From the NCBI GenBank assembly GCA_041672845.1, contig JBAYYV010000007.1:1-64000 (forward strand): DNA of 64,000 nt, given 5' to 3'. The stretch is from JBAYDV01 sp041672845. Its GTDB lineage: Bacteria > Bacteroidota > Bacteroidia > Bacteroidales > UBA932. Below, one piece after another: positions 46,346 through 56,207 of the stretch (its first letter is position 1; each line of letters begins with the position of its first letter). The notes beneath the pieces are model-generated. The model saw nothing but the letters and a program-made list of their open reading frames with translations. It did not search any database and had not been told where the DNA came from. The position numbers and the translations under genes were made by a program.

Positions 46346-46927
46346 ATGAAAAAATATTTTCTATTAACAGCGATTATATTGATGTGCTCATTGCTAAGCA
46401 ATGCACAATCTAAAGTATGGATAAACAGTTCTGACAATTCTAATTTAGGGTTTACTATCAAACATCTCGCCATCACTAAGGTTAAAGGACATTTCGAAGA
46501 TTATAATATTAAGGTAACCACCACCAACGCAGATTATACGGATGCAGAAGTAAGATTAACGGCCAAAGCAGCTAGTATTAATACTAATTCCAGTTCCCGC
46601 GATAAACTCTTGCGAGAAAAGAATTTTTTCGACACAGATAACTATCCCCTACTAGTATTCAAAAGTACTTCAGCAAATAATATTAATACCAAGAAAGGAT
46701 TCATGTCAGGAGATCTAACCATGCATGGAATAACCAAACCCATAACACTCACAGTAAAATACTTGGGATTAGTTATTAATCCAATAAACAAAAAAGAAAC
46801 TATCAGTTTCAAGGTAACAGGAACAGTAAAAAGATCAGATTATACTATCGGACCTAAACATTCTGGAGCTATTTTGAGTAATAAAGTTAAAATCGTAGCG
46901 ACGGTAGAATTCATTCCCTATGAATAA
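46346..46927 (+). CDS. YceI-family periplasmic protein
   Basis: The 193-residue protein has a signal peptide (about 1-20, ending SNAQS). The YceI lipocalin-like barrel follows, with SNLGFTIKHLAITKVKGHFEDY near 34-55, the RDKLLREKNFFDTDNYP block near 85-101, and GDLTMHGITKPITLTV near 122-137. Members bind isoprenoid-like lipids in a periplasmic pocket; the ligand here is unknown. The gene closes the housekeeping block before the CRISPR locus. Confidence 0.93.
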   Translation: MKKYFLLTAIILMCSLLSNAQSKVWINSSDNSNLGFTIKHLAITKVKGHFEDYNIKVTTTNADYTDAEVRLTAKAASINTNSSSRDKLLREKNFFDTDNYPLLVFKSTSANNINTKKGFMSGDLTMHGITKPITLTVKYLGLVINPINKKETISFKVTGTVKRSDYTIGPKHSGAILSNKVKIVATVEFIPYE

Positions 46928-47047
46928 AGAATAATAAAGATATAATTATATAACTACTATTTCTTTTGTTATATATTAATTTATTCTTAATTTTATGAAG
47001 CTTAAACTTCTTTATATGTAACTCCCTATCTTTTAGAGACAAGACAT

Positions 47048-47137
47048 AAAAAAAGCCCCTGATTAATGGACAAGAGCTACCCAAATGTTTTCACAACGGA
47101 ATAATCCTTATTGTGAATAGCTTTGAAATTGTAAATA
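47048..47137 (-). ncRNA. tracrRNA of the type II-C system
   Basis: Read leftwards, the RNA starts with an anti-repeat. The plus strand at 47111-47133 has 23 nt identical to the start of the minus-strand repeat from its second base (TTGTGAATAGCTTTGAAATT...). Next come a hairpin (CACAA...TTGTG, 47115-47092), a second imperfect hairpin (AGCTCTTG...CAGGGGCT, 47076-47055) and a run of seven T (47054-47048), a standard terminator end. A TATTTTTG -7 box at 47145-47138 fits its promoter. Length about 85-90 nt. It is divergent from cas9, with 39 bp between. The rest of the gap from 46928 holds nothing else. Confidence 0.85.
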
Positions 47138-47176
47138 CAAAAATAAAGATATTATTTTTAATAACCTAACATTTAT

Positions 47177-50100
47177 ATGAAAAACATACTTGGTCTAGAT
47201 TTAGGTATAGCCAGCATAGGCTGGGCATATGTACATGAAGCAGAAACTAAAAAAGAAACTTCTGAAATAATAAAACTGGGAGTTAGAGTGAACCCCCTTA
47301 CCACAGATGAACAATCAAATTTCGAGAAAGGTAAACCTTATAGTGTTACAGCTCAACGAACTTTAGCTAGAGGAGCTAGGAGAAATCTTCAAAGATATAA
47401 AGATAGAAGGCAAAAGTTAATAGAAATATTAATAAACAAAAAAATCATATCTAAGTCAGATATATTAACTGAAACTGGGAAAAACTCTACTTATGAAACT
47501 TTACGTTTTAGATCTAAAGCTGCAGAGGGAAAAATAGAACTAGATAAATTTGCTCGAGTATTATTAACAATTAATAAAAAAAGAGGTTATAAAAGTAATA
47601 GGAAAGCTAAAGGTGATGAAGAAGATGGCACTTTAATAAATGGAATGTCGATAGCAGAAAGAATGTATTCTGAAAACCTAACGGCTGGTCAGATATGCTT
47701 TGAAATAGTTAAAAAAGGCAAATTAAATTTTCCTGATTTTTATAAATCTGACTTAATTGATGAATTTAATAAAATATGGAATAAACAACAAGAATATTAT
47801 CCAGATATTTTAGATTCAAAATTATATGAATCTATAAAAGGACAAGGTAAACAATCTACAAGTAAAATAATTTACAAGTTAAAAAATATAAATACAGCTG
47901 ACAATAAGGGCAGCAAACTTGAAAAAATTTATAAAACATATAATTGGAGAGTATTAATATTAGAGAAAAAACTTCCAATAGAAGAAGTAGCTTATGTAAT
48001 AGTAGAAATAAACAATCAAATTCACCAAAGTTCTGGATATTTAGGAGCAATCAGTGATCGTAGTAAATTACTTGTCTTCAATCATCAAACTATAGGGCAA
48101 TATTTATATCATAGAATTTGTCAAAGTCCTCATAATTCTTTAAAAAATCAAATTTTCTTTAGACAAGATTATTTAGATGAATTTAATAAAGTATGGGAAA
48201 AACAAGCAGAATATTATAAGATTTTAACACCAAAACTTAAAGGAGAAATTAGAAATACTATTATCTTTTATCAAAGACCACTTAAATCTCAAAAAGGATT
48301 AATATCATTCTGTGAATTCGAAAGTAAAACTCAAGAAATAATAACAAATGGGAAATTAAAGAAAAAACAAATAGGGTTAAGAGTATGTCCTAAATCATCT
48401 CCATTATTCCAACATTTTAAAATTTGGCAAAATATTTCAAATATTAAAATTATCTCTAAAGAAGATGATAGTATTATTAATTTATCATTAGAAGAAAAAA
48501 AATCTTTATTTGAGGAACTTAATATAAAAGGCACTCTAAAAAAGAAAAATATTCTGAATTTTTTCCACTTAAATGATAGATATTACGATTTAAATTTCTT
48601 GGAAATACAAGGAAATAGAACTAATTCAGAATTATATAAATGCTATAATCATATCATAGAAGAAGAAGGTTATGAACCATTTTTAAAAAAGAGTGGGAAA
48701 GAACAATATGAACAAGTAAAAACTATTTATAAAGAATTAGGTATTCATACCGAAATACTAGATTTTAATCCTGAATTAAAAGGAAAAGATTTAGAAAAAC
48801 AAGATTCTTATAAACTATGGCATTTACTTTACTCATATGAGGGAGATAAATCAGTTTCAGGTAATGACAAACTAATTTTAATGTTAAAAGATAAATTTGG
48901 ATTTACAAAAGATCAATCTAAACATTTAATTAAAATTAAGCTAGAAGATGATTATGGAAATCTAAGTGCTAAAGCTATAAGAAAAATACTACCACATCTC
49001 AAAGAACATACTTATTCTGAAGCATGTGAATTAGCAGGATATAATCATTCTCACTATTTAACTAAAGAAGAGAATGATAAACGAGAACTTGTTAAATATC
49101 TTGAACCTCTTGAAAAAAATAGTCTACGCAGTCCAGTAGTTGAAAAAATATTAAATCAATTAATTAATATAGTTAATGCGATTACGGATGATCCACAAAT
49201 GGGAAAACCAGATGAAATAAGAATAGAATTAGCTAGGAAACTTAAAAAGAACGCAGATGAAAGAGCTAGGTACTCAAAATCCATATATGAAAACACTGCT
49301 AAAAACGAAGCTGTAAGAGAATCTATTAGAAAAGAGTTTGGAATTAAGAATCCGAGTAGGACTGATGTTATCAAATATAAATTATATGATGAATTAAAAA
49401 ATAATGGTTATAAAACTCTATATACTAATAGATATATCGATAAAAGTAATCTATTCTCAGAATCTATAGAAATAGAACACATTATTCCTAAAGCCCAAAT
49501 TTTTGATGACAGTTTTTCGAATAAAACATTAGAATTTCATGATGTTAATCAGAAAAAAGGAGATCTAACTGCATATGATTTTATTAAAAGAGATTATAAT
49601 GACTTATTGGAAATTTATGAGAATAGAATAAAAGGATATTTCAATGATGGTAATATTACAAAAAATAAATATAAAAACTTACTTAAAACATCTGATAATA
49701 TAGAAGTAGGTTTTATCGAAAGAGACCTTAGGGAAAGTCAATATATCGCTAAAAAAGCAAAAGAACTTTTGATCACTTCTTGCAGAACTGTAACATCTAC
49801 TTCTGGAACTATTACTGGAAAACTAAGAGAAGATTGGGGTATCATGAATATCATGAAAGAATTAAATTTTGATAGATATAAACAATTAGGAAAAATTTAT
49901 TATCAAGAAAGAAAAGATGGACAAAAAATAGCTATGATAAAGGATTGGACTAAAAGAGACGATAATCGTCATCATGCTATGGACGCCCTAACTATAGCAT
50001 TCACTAAACCTTCTTTAATCCAATATCTTAATAATTTAAATGCTAGAAAAAATGAAAATAATAAGATACATAGTAATATTATAGCCATAGAAAAGAAAGA

Positions 50101-51280
50101 ATTACATAGAGAAAATCATGGTAAATTATTATTTAATGAACCGTTCCCTAACTTCAGGGCTGAAGCTAAAAAACATATTGAAAGTATTCTTATATCTCAT
50201 AAGGCTAAGAATAAAGTAGTAACACCTAACATAAATAAAATAAAAATAAAAAAGGGAACATATAAACAAATTACTTCTACTCCAAGAGGACAACTTCATA
50301 AAGAAACTATTTATGGAAAATCGATTAAGCAAGAAGTTAAGAGTATAAAAATAAGTTCTAAATTAACATTAGATATTATCAATAATATCATAAATCCAGA
50401 ATACAAAAAATTAATATTAGAAAGATTTAATAAATTTTCAAATGATTCCATAAAAGCATTTGCCGGTAAAAATTCTATTTCTAAAAATCCTATAGTTTTA
50501 TCTAATGAAGAAAAAATTCCCACTATTATAGAATACCTTTCAAAAGAACCAATTTATATTATTAGAAAAAATATAACAAGTGATCTTAAGTTAGATAAAA
50601 TAGTAGATATAAGTATTAAAAAGAAATTACAAGAACGTTTAAAAGAATATAATGAAGATTCCACAAAAGCTTTTTCTAATTTAGATAAAAACCCAATTTG
50701 GCAAAACAGAGAAAAAGGTATTGCTATTAAAAGAGTTACTATTACTGGCGTTTCAAATGCTATTGCTCTTCACGAAAAAAGAGATCATTTTGGAAATCTA
50801 CTAGAAGATAATAAAAAAAATAACATACCTAATGATTATGTAAACCCTGGCAATAATCATCATATAGCTATTTACATAGATAAAGAAGGTACTTATCATG
50901 AAGATGCTGTATCATTTTTCGATGCAGTTACTAGAAAAAATCTTGATATGCCAATTATAGAAAAAAATCCATATCCTGGTTGGAAACTATTATTCACTAT
51001 GAAAAGAAATGAAATGTTTGTAATACCCACAGATAATTTTCATCCTGATAAAAATTATTTATTAAATTATAATAATTATTCTGAAATAAGTAAACATCTT
51101 TATAGAGTTCAAAAAGTTTCTAGTAAATATTATGTTTTTCGTCATCATTTAGAAACTTCAGTTACTCGAGATATTATGAATGATACTTTTATTAGAATAA
51201 GAAAAATATCAGGAGTTGCACATTTTTTAAAGGTTCGTATTAATAATTTAGGAAAAATAGTTCAAGTAGGAGAATATTAA
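47177..51280 (+). CDS. cas9: Cas9 endonuclease, type II-C
   Basis: Cas9 cuts DNA guided by crRNA and tracrRNA. The 1367 residues show RuvC-I GLDLGIASIGWAYV with catalytic Asp8, an arginine-rich bridge helix (RTLARGARRNLQRYKDRR, about 62-79) and RuvC-II DEIRIELARKLK near 682-693. The HNH core is IEIEHIIPKAQIFDDSFSNK near 764-783 (catalytic His near 768), and RuvC-III is NRHHAMDALTIAF near 931-943. About 420 residues of PAM-interacting region follow. All catalytic residues are present. There is no csn2 or cas4 with it, so subtype II-C. No clear -7 box is seen in front. cas1 begins 10 bp after the stop. Confidence 0.97.
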   Translation: MKNILGLDLGIASIGWAYVHEAETKKETSEIIKLGVRVNPLTTDEQSNFEKGKPYSVTAQRTLARGARRNLQRYKDRRQKLIEILINKKIISKSDILTETGKNSTYETLRFRSKAAEGKIELDKFARVLLTINKKRGYKSNRKAKGDEEDGTLINGMSIAERMYSENLTAGQICFEIVKKGKLNFPDFYKSDLIDEFNKIWNKQQEYYPDILDSKLYESIKGQGKQSTSKIIYKLKNINTADNKGSKLEKIYKTYNWRVLILEKKLPIEEVAYVIVEINNQIHQSSGYLGAISDRSKLLVFNHQTIGQYLYHRICQSPHNSLKNQIFFRQDYLDEFNKVWEKQAEYYKILTPKLKGEIRNTIIFYQRPLKSQKGLISFCEFESKTQEIITNGKLKKKQIGLRVCPKSSPLFQHFKIWQNISNIKIISKEDDSIINLSLEEKKSLFEELNIKGTLKKKNILNFFHLNDRYYDLNFLEIQGNRTNSELYKCYNHIIEEEGYEPFLKKSGKEQYEQVKTIYKELGIHTEILDFNPELKGKDLEKQDSYKLWHLLYSYEGDKSVSGNDKLILMLKDKFGFTKDQSKHLIKIKLEDDYGNLSAKAIRKILPHLKEHTYSEACELAGYNHSHYLTKEENDKRELVKYLEPLEKNSLRSPVVEKILNQLINIVNAITDDPQMGKPDEIRIELARKLKKNADERARYSKSIYENTAKNEAVRESIRKEFGIKNPSRTDVIKYKLYDELKNNGYKTLYTNRYIDKSNLFSESIEIEHIIPKAQIFDDSFSNKTLEFHDVNQKKGDLTAYDFIKRDYNDLLEIYENRIKGYFNDGNITKNKYKNLLKTSDNIEVGFIERDLRESQYIAKKAKELLITSCRTVTSTSGTITGKLREDWGIMNIMKELNFDRYKQLGKIYYQERKDGQKIAMIKDWTKRDDNRHHAMDALTIAFTKPSLIQYLNNLNARKNENNKIHSNIIAIEKKELHRENHGKLLFNEPFPNFRAEAKKHIESILISHKAKNKVVTPNINKIKIKKGTYKQITSTPRGQLHKETIYGKSIKQEVKSIKISSKLTLDIINNIINPEYKKLILERFNKFSNDSIKAFAGKNSISKNPIVLSNEEKIPTIIEYLSKEPIYIIRKNITSDLKLDKIVDISIKKKLQERLKEYNEDSTKAFSNLDKNPIWQNREKGIAIKRVTITGVSNAIALHEKRDHFGNLLEDNKKNNIPNDYVNPGNNHHIAIYIDKEGTYHEDAVSFFDAVTRKNLDMPIIEKNPYPGWKLLFTMKRNEMFVIPTDNFHPDKNYLLNYNNYSEISKHLYRVQKVSSKYYVFRHHLETSVTRDIMNDTFIRIRKISGVAHFLKVRINNLGKIVQVGEY

Positions 51281-51290
51281 TATCTGCATT

Positions 51291-52199
51291 ATGAGTCTTA
51301 CTAAAAGAAATATAATACTAAATTCTCCGGCTTATCTTCATTTAAAAGATTTACAATTAAAAATAATAAATAAAGATAAACAAGAGATAGGTTCTATACC
51401 TATAGAAGATATAGCTTTACTTATATTAGATAATTCTCGTATTACTATTACTCATGCTCTTATTGAATTATTATTAGAAAATAATTCTGCTATTATTTTC
51501 TGTGACGAAAAACATCTACCTAATGGATTAATCCTTAATCTAAATAAACATTCTATTCAAGCTGAAAGATTTAAATATCAAATAAAAGCTTCCGAATCCT
51601 TAAAAAAACATTTGTGGAAACAAACCATTTATCAAAAAGTAGAAAATCAAGCTGCTGTTTTAAAAATTCTTAATAAAGATGTCAAAAGATTAAATCATCT
51701 TTTAACATTAATAGAATCCGGTGATTCGACCAATGTAGAAGGAAGAGCTGCTGCTTATTATTGGAAAACTTTACTTGGGAAAAAGTTCATTAGAGATCGA
51801 TTTGGAACATTCCCAAATTCACATTTAAATTATGCTTATGCTATTCTTAGGGCTACAGTAGCAAGAGCATTAGTAAGTTCTGGGTTACTCCCTACTTTTG
51901 GAATATTTCATTCTAATAAATATAATTCCTACGCACTAGCTGATGATATAATGGAACCATATAGACCATTTATTGATTTATTAGTAGTAAAAGGTATGCA
52001 ACAAGGTTTTATTTCAGATAATGAAATAACTAAAGAGGAAAAATCCTATTTATTAGAATTTGAAACAATAACTGTAAAAATTAGAAAAAGAAGAAGCCCT
52101 ATAATGGCTGCTATAAGTTCTACTACAAGTTCTTTGGCTGAATGCTTTGAAGGTACTAAAAGAAAAATAGTTTACCCTAATGTATATGATAAGCCATGA
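51291..52199 (+). CDS. cas1: CRISPR integrase Cas1
   Basis: Cas1 inserts new spacers with Cas2. The 302-residue protein shows the metal ligands: Glu in NVEGRAAAYYW near 150, His in GIFHSNKYNSYALADD near 205 and Asp in DDIMEPYRPFID near 218. The N-terminal beta domain includes IPIEDIALLILDN near 37-49. Its end overlaps the cas2 start by 20 bp. Confidence 0.96.
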   Translation: MSLTKRNIILNSPAYLHLKDLQLKIINKDKQEIGSIPIEDIALLILDNSRITITHALIELLLENNSAIIFCDEKHLPNGLILNLNKHSIQAERFKYQIKASESLKKHLWKQTIYQKVENQAAVLKILNKDVKRLNHLLTLIESGDSTNVEGRAAAYYWKTLLGKKFIRDRFGTFPNSHLNYAYAILRATVARALVSSGLLPTFGIFHSNKYNSYALADDIMEPYRPFIDLLVVKGMQQGFISDNEITKEEKSYLLEFETITVKIRKRRSPIMAAISSTTSSLAECFEGTKRKIVYPNVYDKP

Positions 52200-52527
52200 T
52201 AGATTCTCACAATACCAAAATATGTGGGTACTAGTTTTTTTCGACTTGCCTACATTTACTAAATCAGATAGAAGGGCATCTCAACGCTTTAGAAAAAATC
52301 TGATAAATAATGGATTTACAATGTTTCAATTTTCGATCTATATAAGAAATTGCGCCTCTCGAGAAAGTTCAGAAGCTCAGATTAATAGAATTAAATCAAT
52401 TATACCGCCTAAAGGTAAAGTAGGAATATTATCTATAACAGATAAACAATTTGGTACTATAGAACTGTTTAACGGAAATAAAACAGTAGCAGGATATCCA
52501 ATAGCACATCAATTAGAACTATTTTAA
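52180..52527 (+). CDS. cas2: CRISPR adaptation protein Cas2
   Basis: The 115-residue protein has the ferredoxin-like opening strand and Asp (WVLVFFDLPTFTKSDRRA, near 16-33) and a second strand FTMFQFSIYIRNC near 47-59. It forms the Cas1-Cas2 integration complex. An in-frame ATG at 52186 is an equally good start; both overlap cas1, so translation is probably coupled. Confidence 0.95.
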   Translation: MYMISHDRFSQYQNMWVLVFFDLPTFTKSDRRASQRFRKNLINNGFTMFQFSIYIRNCASRESSEAQINRIKSIIPPKGKVGILSITDKQFGTIELFNGNKTVAGYPIAHQLELF

Positions 52528-52530
52528 TTA

Positions 52531-52583
52531 AAAAAGTAGGCTTTCTATTAAAAAACTATATTTCTAATAAAAGGCCTACCTTA
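52531..52583. terminator. Hairpin between cas2 and the CRISPR array
   Basis: AAGTAGGC (about 52534-52542) pairs with GCCTACCTT (52574-52582), extended by A/T pairs on the loop side and flanked by A and T runs. It can end the cas transcript from the left and the array transcript arriving from the right. Confidence 0.55.
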
Positions 52584-52611
52584 TTATATATCAGTAATTT
52601 ACAAGCAGTAG

Positions 52612-55600
52612 GTTGTAAATCAACCTACTAATATACAATTTCAAAGCTATTCACAACTAACAGAAATAGTATCTAAATTAATAGAAGGTTGTAAATCAAC
52701 CTACTAATATACAATTTCAAAGCTATTCACAACCAGAAGCTATAGATACCTTCTTAGCAGATAGTTGTAAATCAACCTACTAATATACAATTTCAAAGCT
52801 ATTCACAACTAATATCAAATGTAGGTTGAAGCAAATTAGGTTGTAAATCAACCTACTAATATACAATTTCAAAGCTATTCACAACTCATAACTAAGATGG
52901 TATTTTCTGGGCCTTGTTGTAAATCAACCTACTAATATACAATTTCAAAGCTATTCACAACAAGTGCTTTTGTCTCATTCATTTTTTTTGTGTTGTAAAT
53001 CAACCTACTAATATACAATTTCAAAGCTATTCACAACAGGGGGCGCAAGCTCCTAAACAATTTAAAAGTTGTAAATCAACCTACTAATATACAATTTCAA
53101 AGCTATTCACAACTGCGTAGGTCAATGTGCTTACTCCTATCTGGTTGTAAATCAACCTACTAATATACAATTTCAAAGCTATTCACAACCTTATAAAGGA
53201 AACGAAAAATTAATAGGAAGTTGTAAATCAACCTACTAATATACAATTTCAAAGCTATTCACAACAGCCTACAAAATCACCTGCGACCGTATATCGTTGT
53301 AAATCAACCTACTAATATACAATTTCAAAGCTATTCACAACTGGGGGGTGGAAGTGAAGCTTCTACATTAAGTTGTAAATCAACCTACTAATATACAATT
53401 TCAAAGCTATTCACAACAGAGCAGCAAATGAAGAAGCTAAAGTAGTAGTTGTAAATCAACCTACTAATATACAATTTCAAAGCTATTCACAACACATCCT
53501 TTAGCCTTTCTGCTCTCCACTCAGTTGTAAATCAACCTACTAATATACAATTTCAAAGCTATTCACAACAAGTCGGCTACGGTATATGTCTTTTTAGCTG
53601 TTGTAAATCAACCTACTAATATACAATTTCAAAGCTATTCACAACTGGTAACTCCTTTATTATATCGTCTATAATGTTGTAAATCAACCTACTAATATAC
53701 AATTTCAAAGCTATTCACAACGGGATAGTTTATAACGCTCTTGGAGGTAATGTTGTAAATCAACCTACTAATATACAATTTCAAAGCTATTCACAACTAT
53801 CTCTGTTTAGATAGTTTTCTCTCTTTAGTTGTAAATCAACCTACTAATATACAATTTCAAAGCTATTCACAACAATGAAGTAAATGCGACATATAAAGAT
53901 TACGTTGTAAATCAACCTACTAATATACAATTTCAAAGCTATTCACAACATATCTCCTTCTTTTCCTTCCTCCACTCTCGTTGTAAATCAACCTACTAAT
54001 ATACAATTTCAAAGCTATTCACAACACTTCTTCAGACGCTGTTTTATTACCTCCTGTTGTAAATCAACCTACTAATATACAATTTCAAAGCTATTCACAA
54101 CAGCCATCTACATTGACTCTAAGGGTACATTGTTGTAAATCAACCTACTAATATACAATTTCAAAGCTATTCACAACACACAGAAATTTCTAAATTAGAA
54201 GGAGTAGGTTGTAAATCAACCTACTAATATACAATTTCAAAGCTATTCACAACTAATCGTTCCATCTAAATAAGCATCTGTGCTGTTGTAAATCAACCTA
54301 CTAATATACAATTTCAAAGCTATTCACAACCTGCAACATTAGAATCTAATTCTTGATACTGTGTTGTAAATCAACCTACTAATATACAATTTCAAAGCTA
54401 TTCACAACCCACACAGTCACAGCAAGTGGTGCAAGTGGGGTTGTAAATCAACCTACTAATATACAATTTCAAAGCTATTCACAACACGCAGGAGGTATCT
54501 AAAGCTTATCATACTGTTGTAAATCAACCTACTAATATACAATTTCAAAGCTATTCACAACGAAATAACACTAGACATCTGGACAACTACCTGTTGTAAA
54601 TCAACCTACTAATATACAATTTCAAAGCTATTCACAACTAGAATTGAATCGTATGCAAACTCCGCAAAGTTGTAAATCAACCTACTAATATACAATTTCA
54701 AAGCTATTCACAACAGGTAACCTTAGCTTCACATATACTTTTACGTTGTAAATCAACCTACTAATATACAATTTCAAAGCTATTCACAACGGGGATTTAA
54801 TAGATAATGATTCTGATGTAGTTGTAAATCAACCTACTAATATACAATTTCAAAGCTATTCACAACTTTAAGTCAGTTACATTTTTGTATAAACTTGTTG
54901 TAAATCAACCTACTAATATACAATTTCAAAGCTATTCACAACTCATCTGTCCTTTCATCATATCGCCATTCCGTTGTAAATCAACCTACTAATATACAAT
55001 TTCAAAGCTATTCACAACTAGAATTGAATCGTATGCAAACTCCGCAAAGTTGTAAATCAACCTACTAATATACAATTTCAAAGCTATTCACAACATTTTC
55101 TTATTTTTGTTTTATTTTTTATTAGTTGTAAATCAACCTACTAATATACAATTTCAAAGCTATTCACAACAATATGATGGTTTTAACGACCAAGAAATAA
55201 GTTGTAAATCAACCTACTAATATACAATTTCAAAGCTATTCACAACAATGTTTTTAGTTTTCATAATGTAAATATAGTTGTAAATCAACCTACTAATATA
55301 CAATTTCAAAGCTATTCACAACAGACAAAGGAAAATTTAAACAAAAATTTTGGTTGTAAATCAACCTACTAATATACAATTTCAAAGCTATTCACAACTT
55401 AATTTTGATAGCTTACAACCGAAAAATGGTTGTAAATCAACCTACTAATATACAATTTCAAAGCTATTCACAACACGCAAAGGAGGTAAAAGGGAACATC
55501 GGAGGTTGTAAATCAACCTACTAATATACAATTTCAAAGCTATTCACAACGAGTTGATGATACTGAAGATGACGATGATAGTTGTAAATCAACCTACTAA

Positions 55601-55703
55601 TATACAATTTCAAAGCTATTCACAACGAAGAATATCTCCTATCACTATACCCTGCACGTTGTAAATCAACCTACTAATATACAATTTCAAAGCTATTTAA
55701 AAA
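52612..55703 (-). CRISPR. Type II-C CRISPR array, 41 repeats and 40 spacers
   Basis: The 46-bp repeat, on the transcribed minus strand, starts GTTGTGAATAGCTTTGAAAT and ends GGTTGATTTACAAC. I counted 41 repeats and 40 spacers: 35 of 30 nt, four of 31 nt and one of 32 nt. Repeats are identical except the last (55658-55703), whose final six bases on the plus strand have changed to TAAAAA. Spacers 27 (54639-54668) and 32 (55019-55048), counting from the left, are identical. The tracrRNA pairs with the minus-strand repeat, so transcription runs right to left. The repeat contains TAGCTTTG, a match to the Bacteroidota -7 box, which might let individual repeats start transcripts. Confidence 0.98.
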
Positions 55704-55712
55704 ATACAAACT

Positions 55713-55864
55713 TCAATCCCTTATTTTTATTATTCCCCTAGAACCAGTAAATTCATTGCCGTCAGGATCTAAATCAAACCTTTACTCTTCATTTCCCAGA
55801 AGCATTCATAAGTAGCTTTAAAATCTTTTATGAATAATTCTAGAACATTCCTTAAAGATTTCAT
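55713..55864 (-). pseudogene. Small ORF with a probable single-base frameshift
   Basis: From the ATG at 55864 a 31-codon frame (MKSLRNVLELFIKDFKATYE..., then CFWEMKSKG) hits a stop. The sequence continues sensibly in another frame as DLDPDGNEFTGSRGIIKIRD to 55713. Restoring one base near 55772 gives a continuous protein of about 50 residues. A GGGAGG stands just upstream, so it may once have been expressed. No family recognised; it could also be chance. Confidence 0.4.
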
Positions 55865-56169
55865 GTTTCCTCCCGAAATAAAAATAGTAAAGAATATCTT
55901 ATACTGCTTATGCTGCTTATATTTTATAATATAGAGTTATACTTTTAGGGTTTTCTACTAAGAATCAGATATTGGTTGGTTTTGGGCTTATACTCTTGGT
56001 GGCAAGTCTTAGTGTCGTGAGGGTGTGGAGACTGGATACAGCTATGCCTTCTTCGATGCTAGGGTATGCGGAGTTGTATTGGTGTTGAGAGTGGAAAAGT
56101 ATCAAAATAAAGCCATTCTTATTGTTAATATATTGTAATAAAAATTTCCTTTTAATAAATATTTTTTTG
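55865..56169. other. Non-coding stretch right of the CRISPR array
   Basis: An AT-rich start, then a more GC-rich segment (about 55970-56095) open in several frames with no recognisable protein and no inverted repeat that I could find. It may be a decayed gene end. The composition begins to change here towards that of the NRPS region. Confidence 0.4.
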
Positions 56170-56177
56170 TATTTTTG
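56170..56177 (+). promoter_or_regulatory. -7 box of the gene at 56208
   Basis: TATTTTTG, 30 bp before the ATG, matching TAnnTTTG; no TTG at the -33 distance. Confidence 0.5.
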
Positions 56178-56207
56178 AAACATCCTAATAATTAAAAAAA
56201 CATATAA

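Noticed and set aside
47111..47160. tracrRNA read on the plus strand in front of cas9
   Set aside because: After the anti-repeat there is no hairpin or T-run before the cas9 start, whereas the minus strand has both.
52658..55657. Self-targeting spacers matching other parts of the window
   Set aside because: By eye no spacer of 30-32 nt matched elsewhere in the window. Poly-T spacer 33 resembles AT-rich DNA only loosely. A proper search of the whole genome is needed.
55965..56183. 72-codon minus-strand ORF right of the array
   Set aside because: No signal, domain or start context; neighbouring frames are equally open over the same GC-richer patch.
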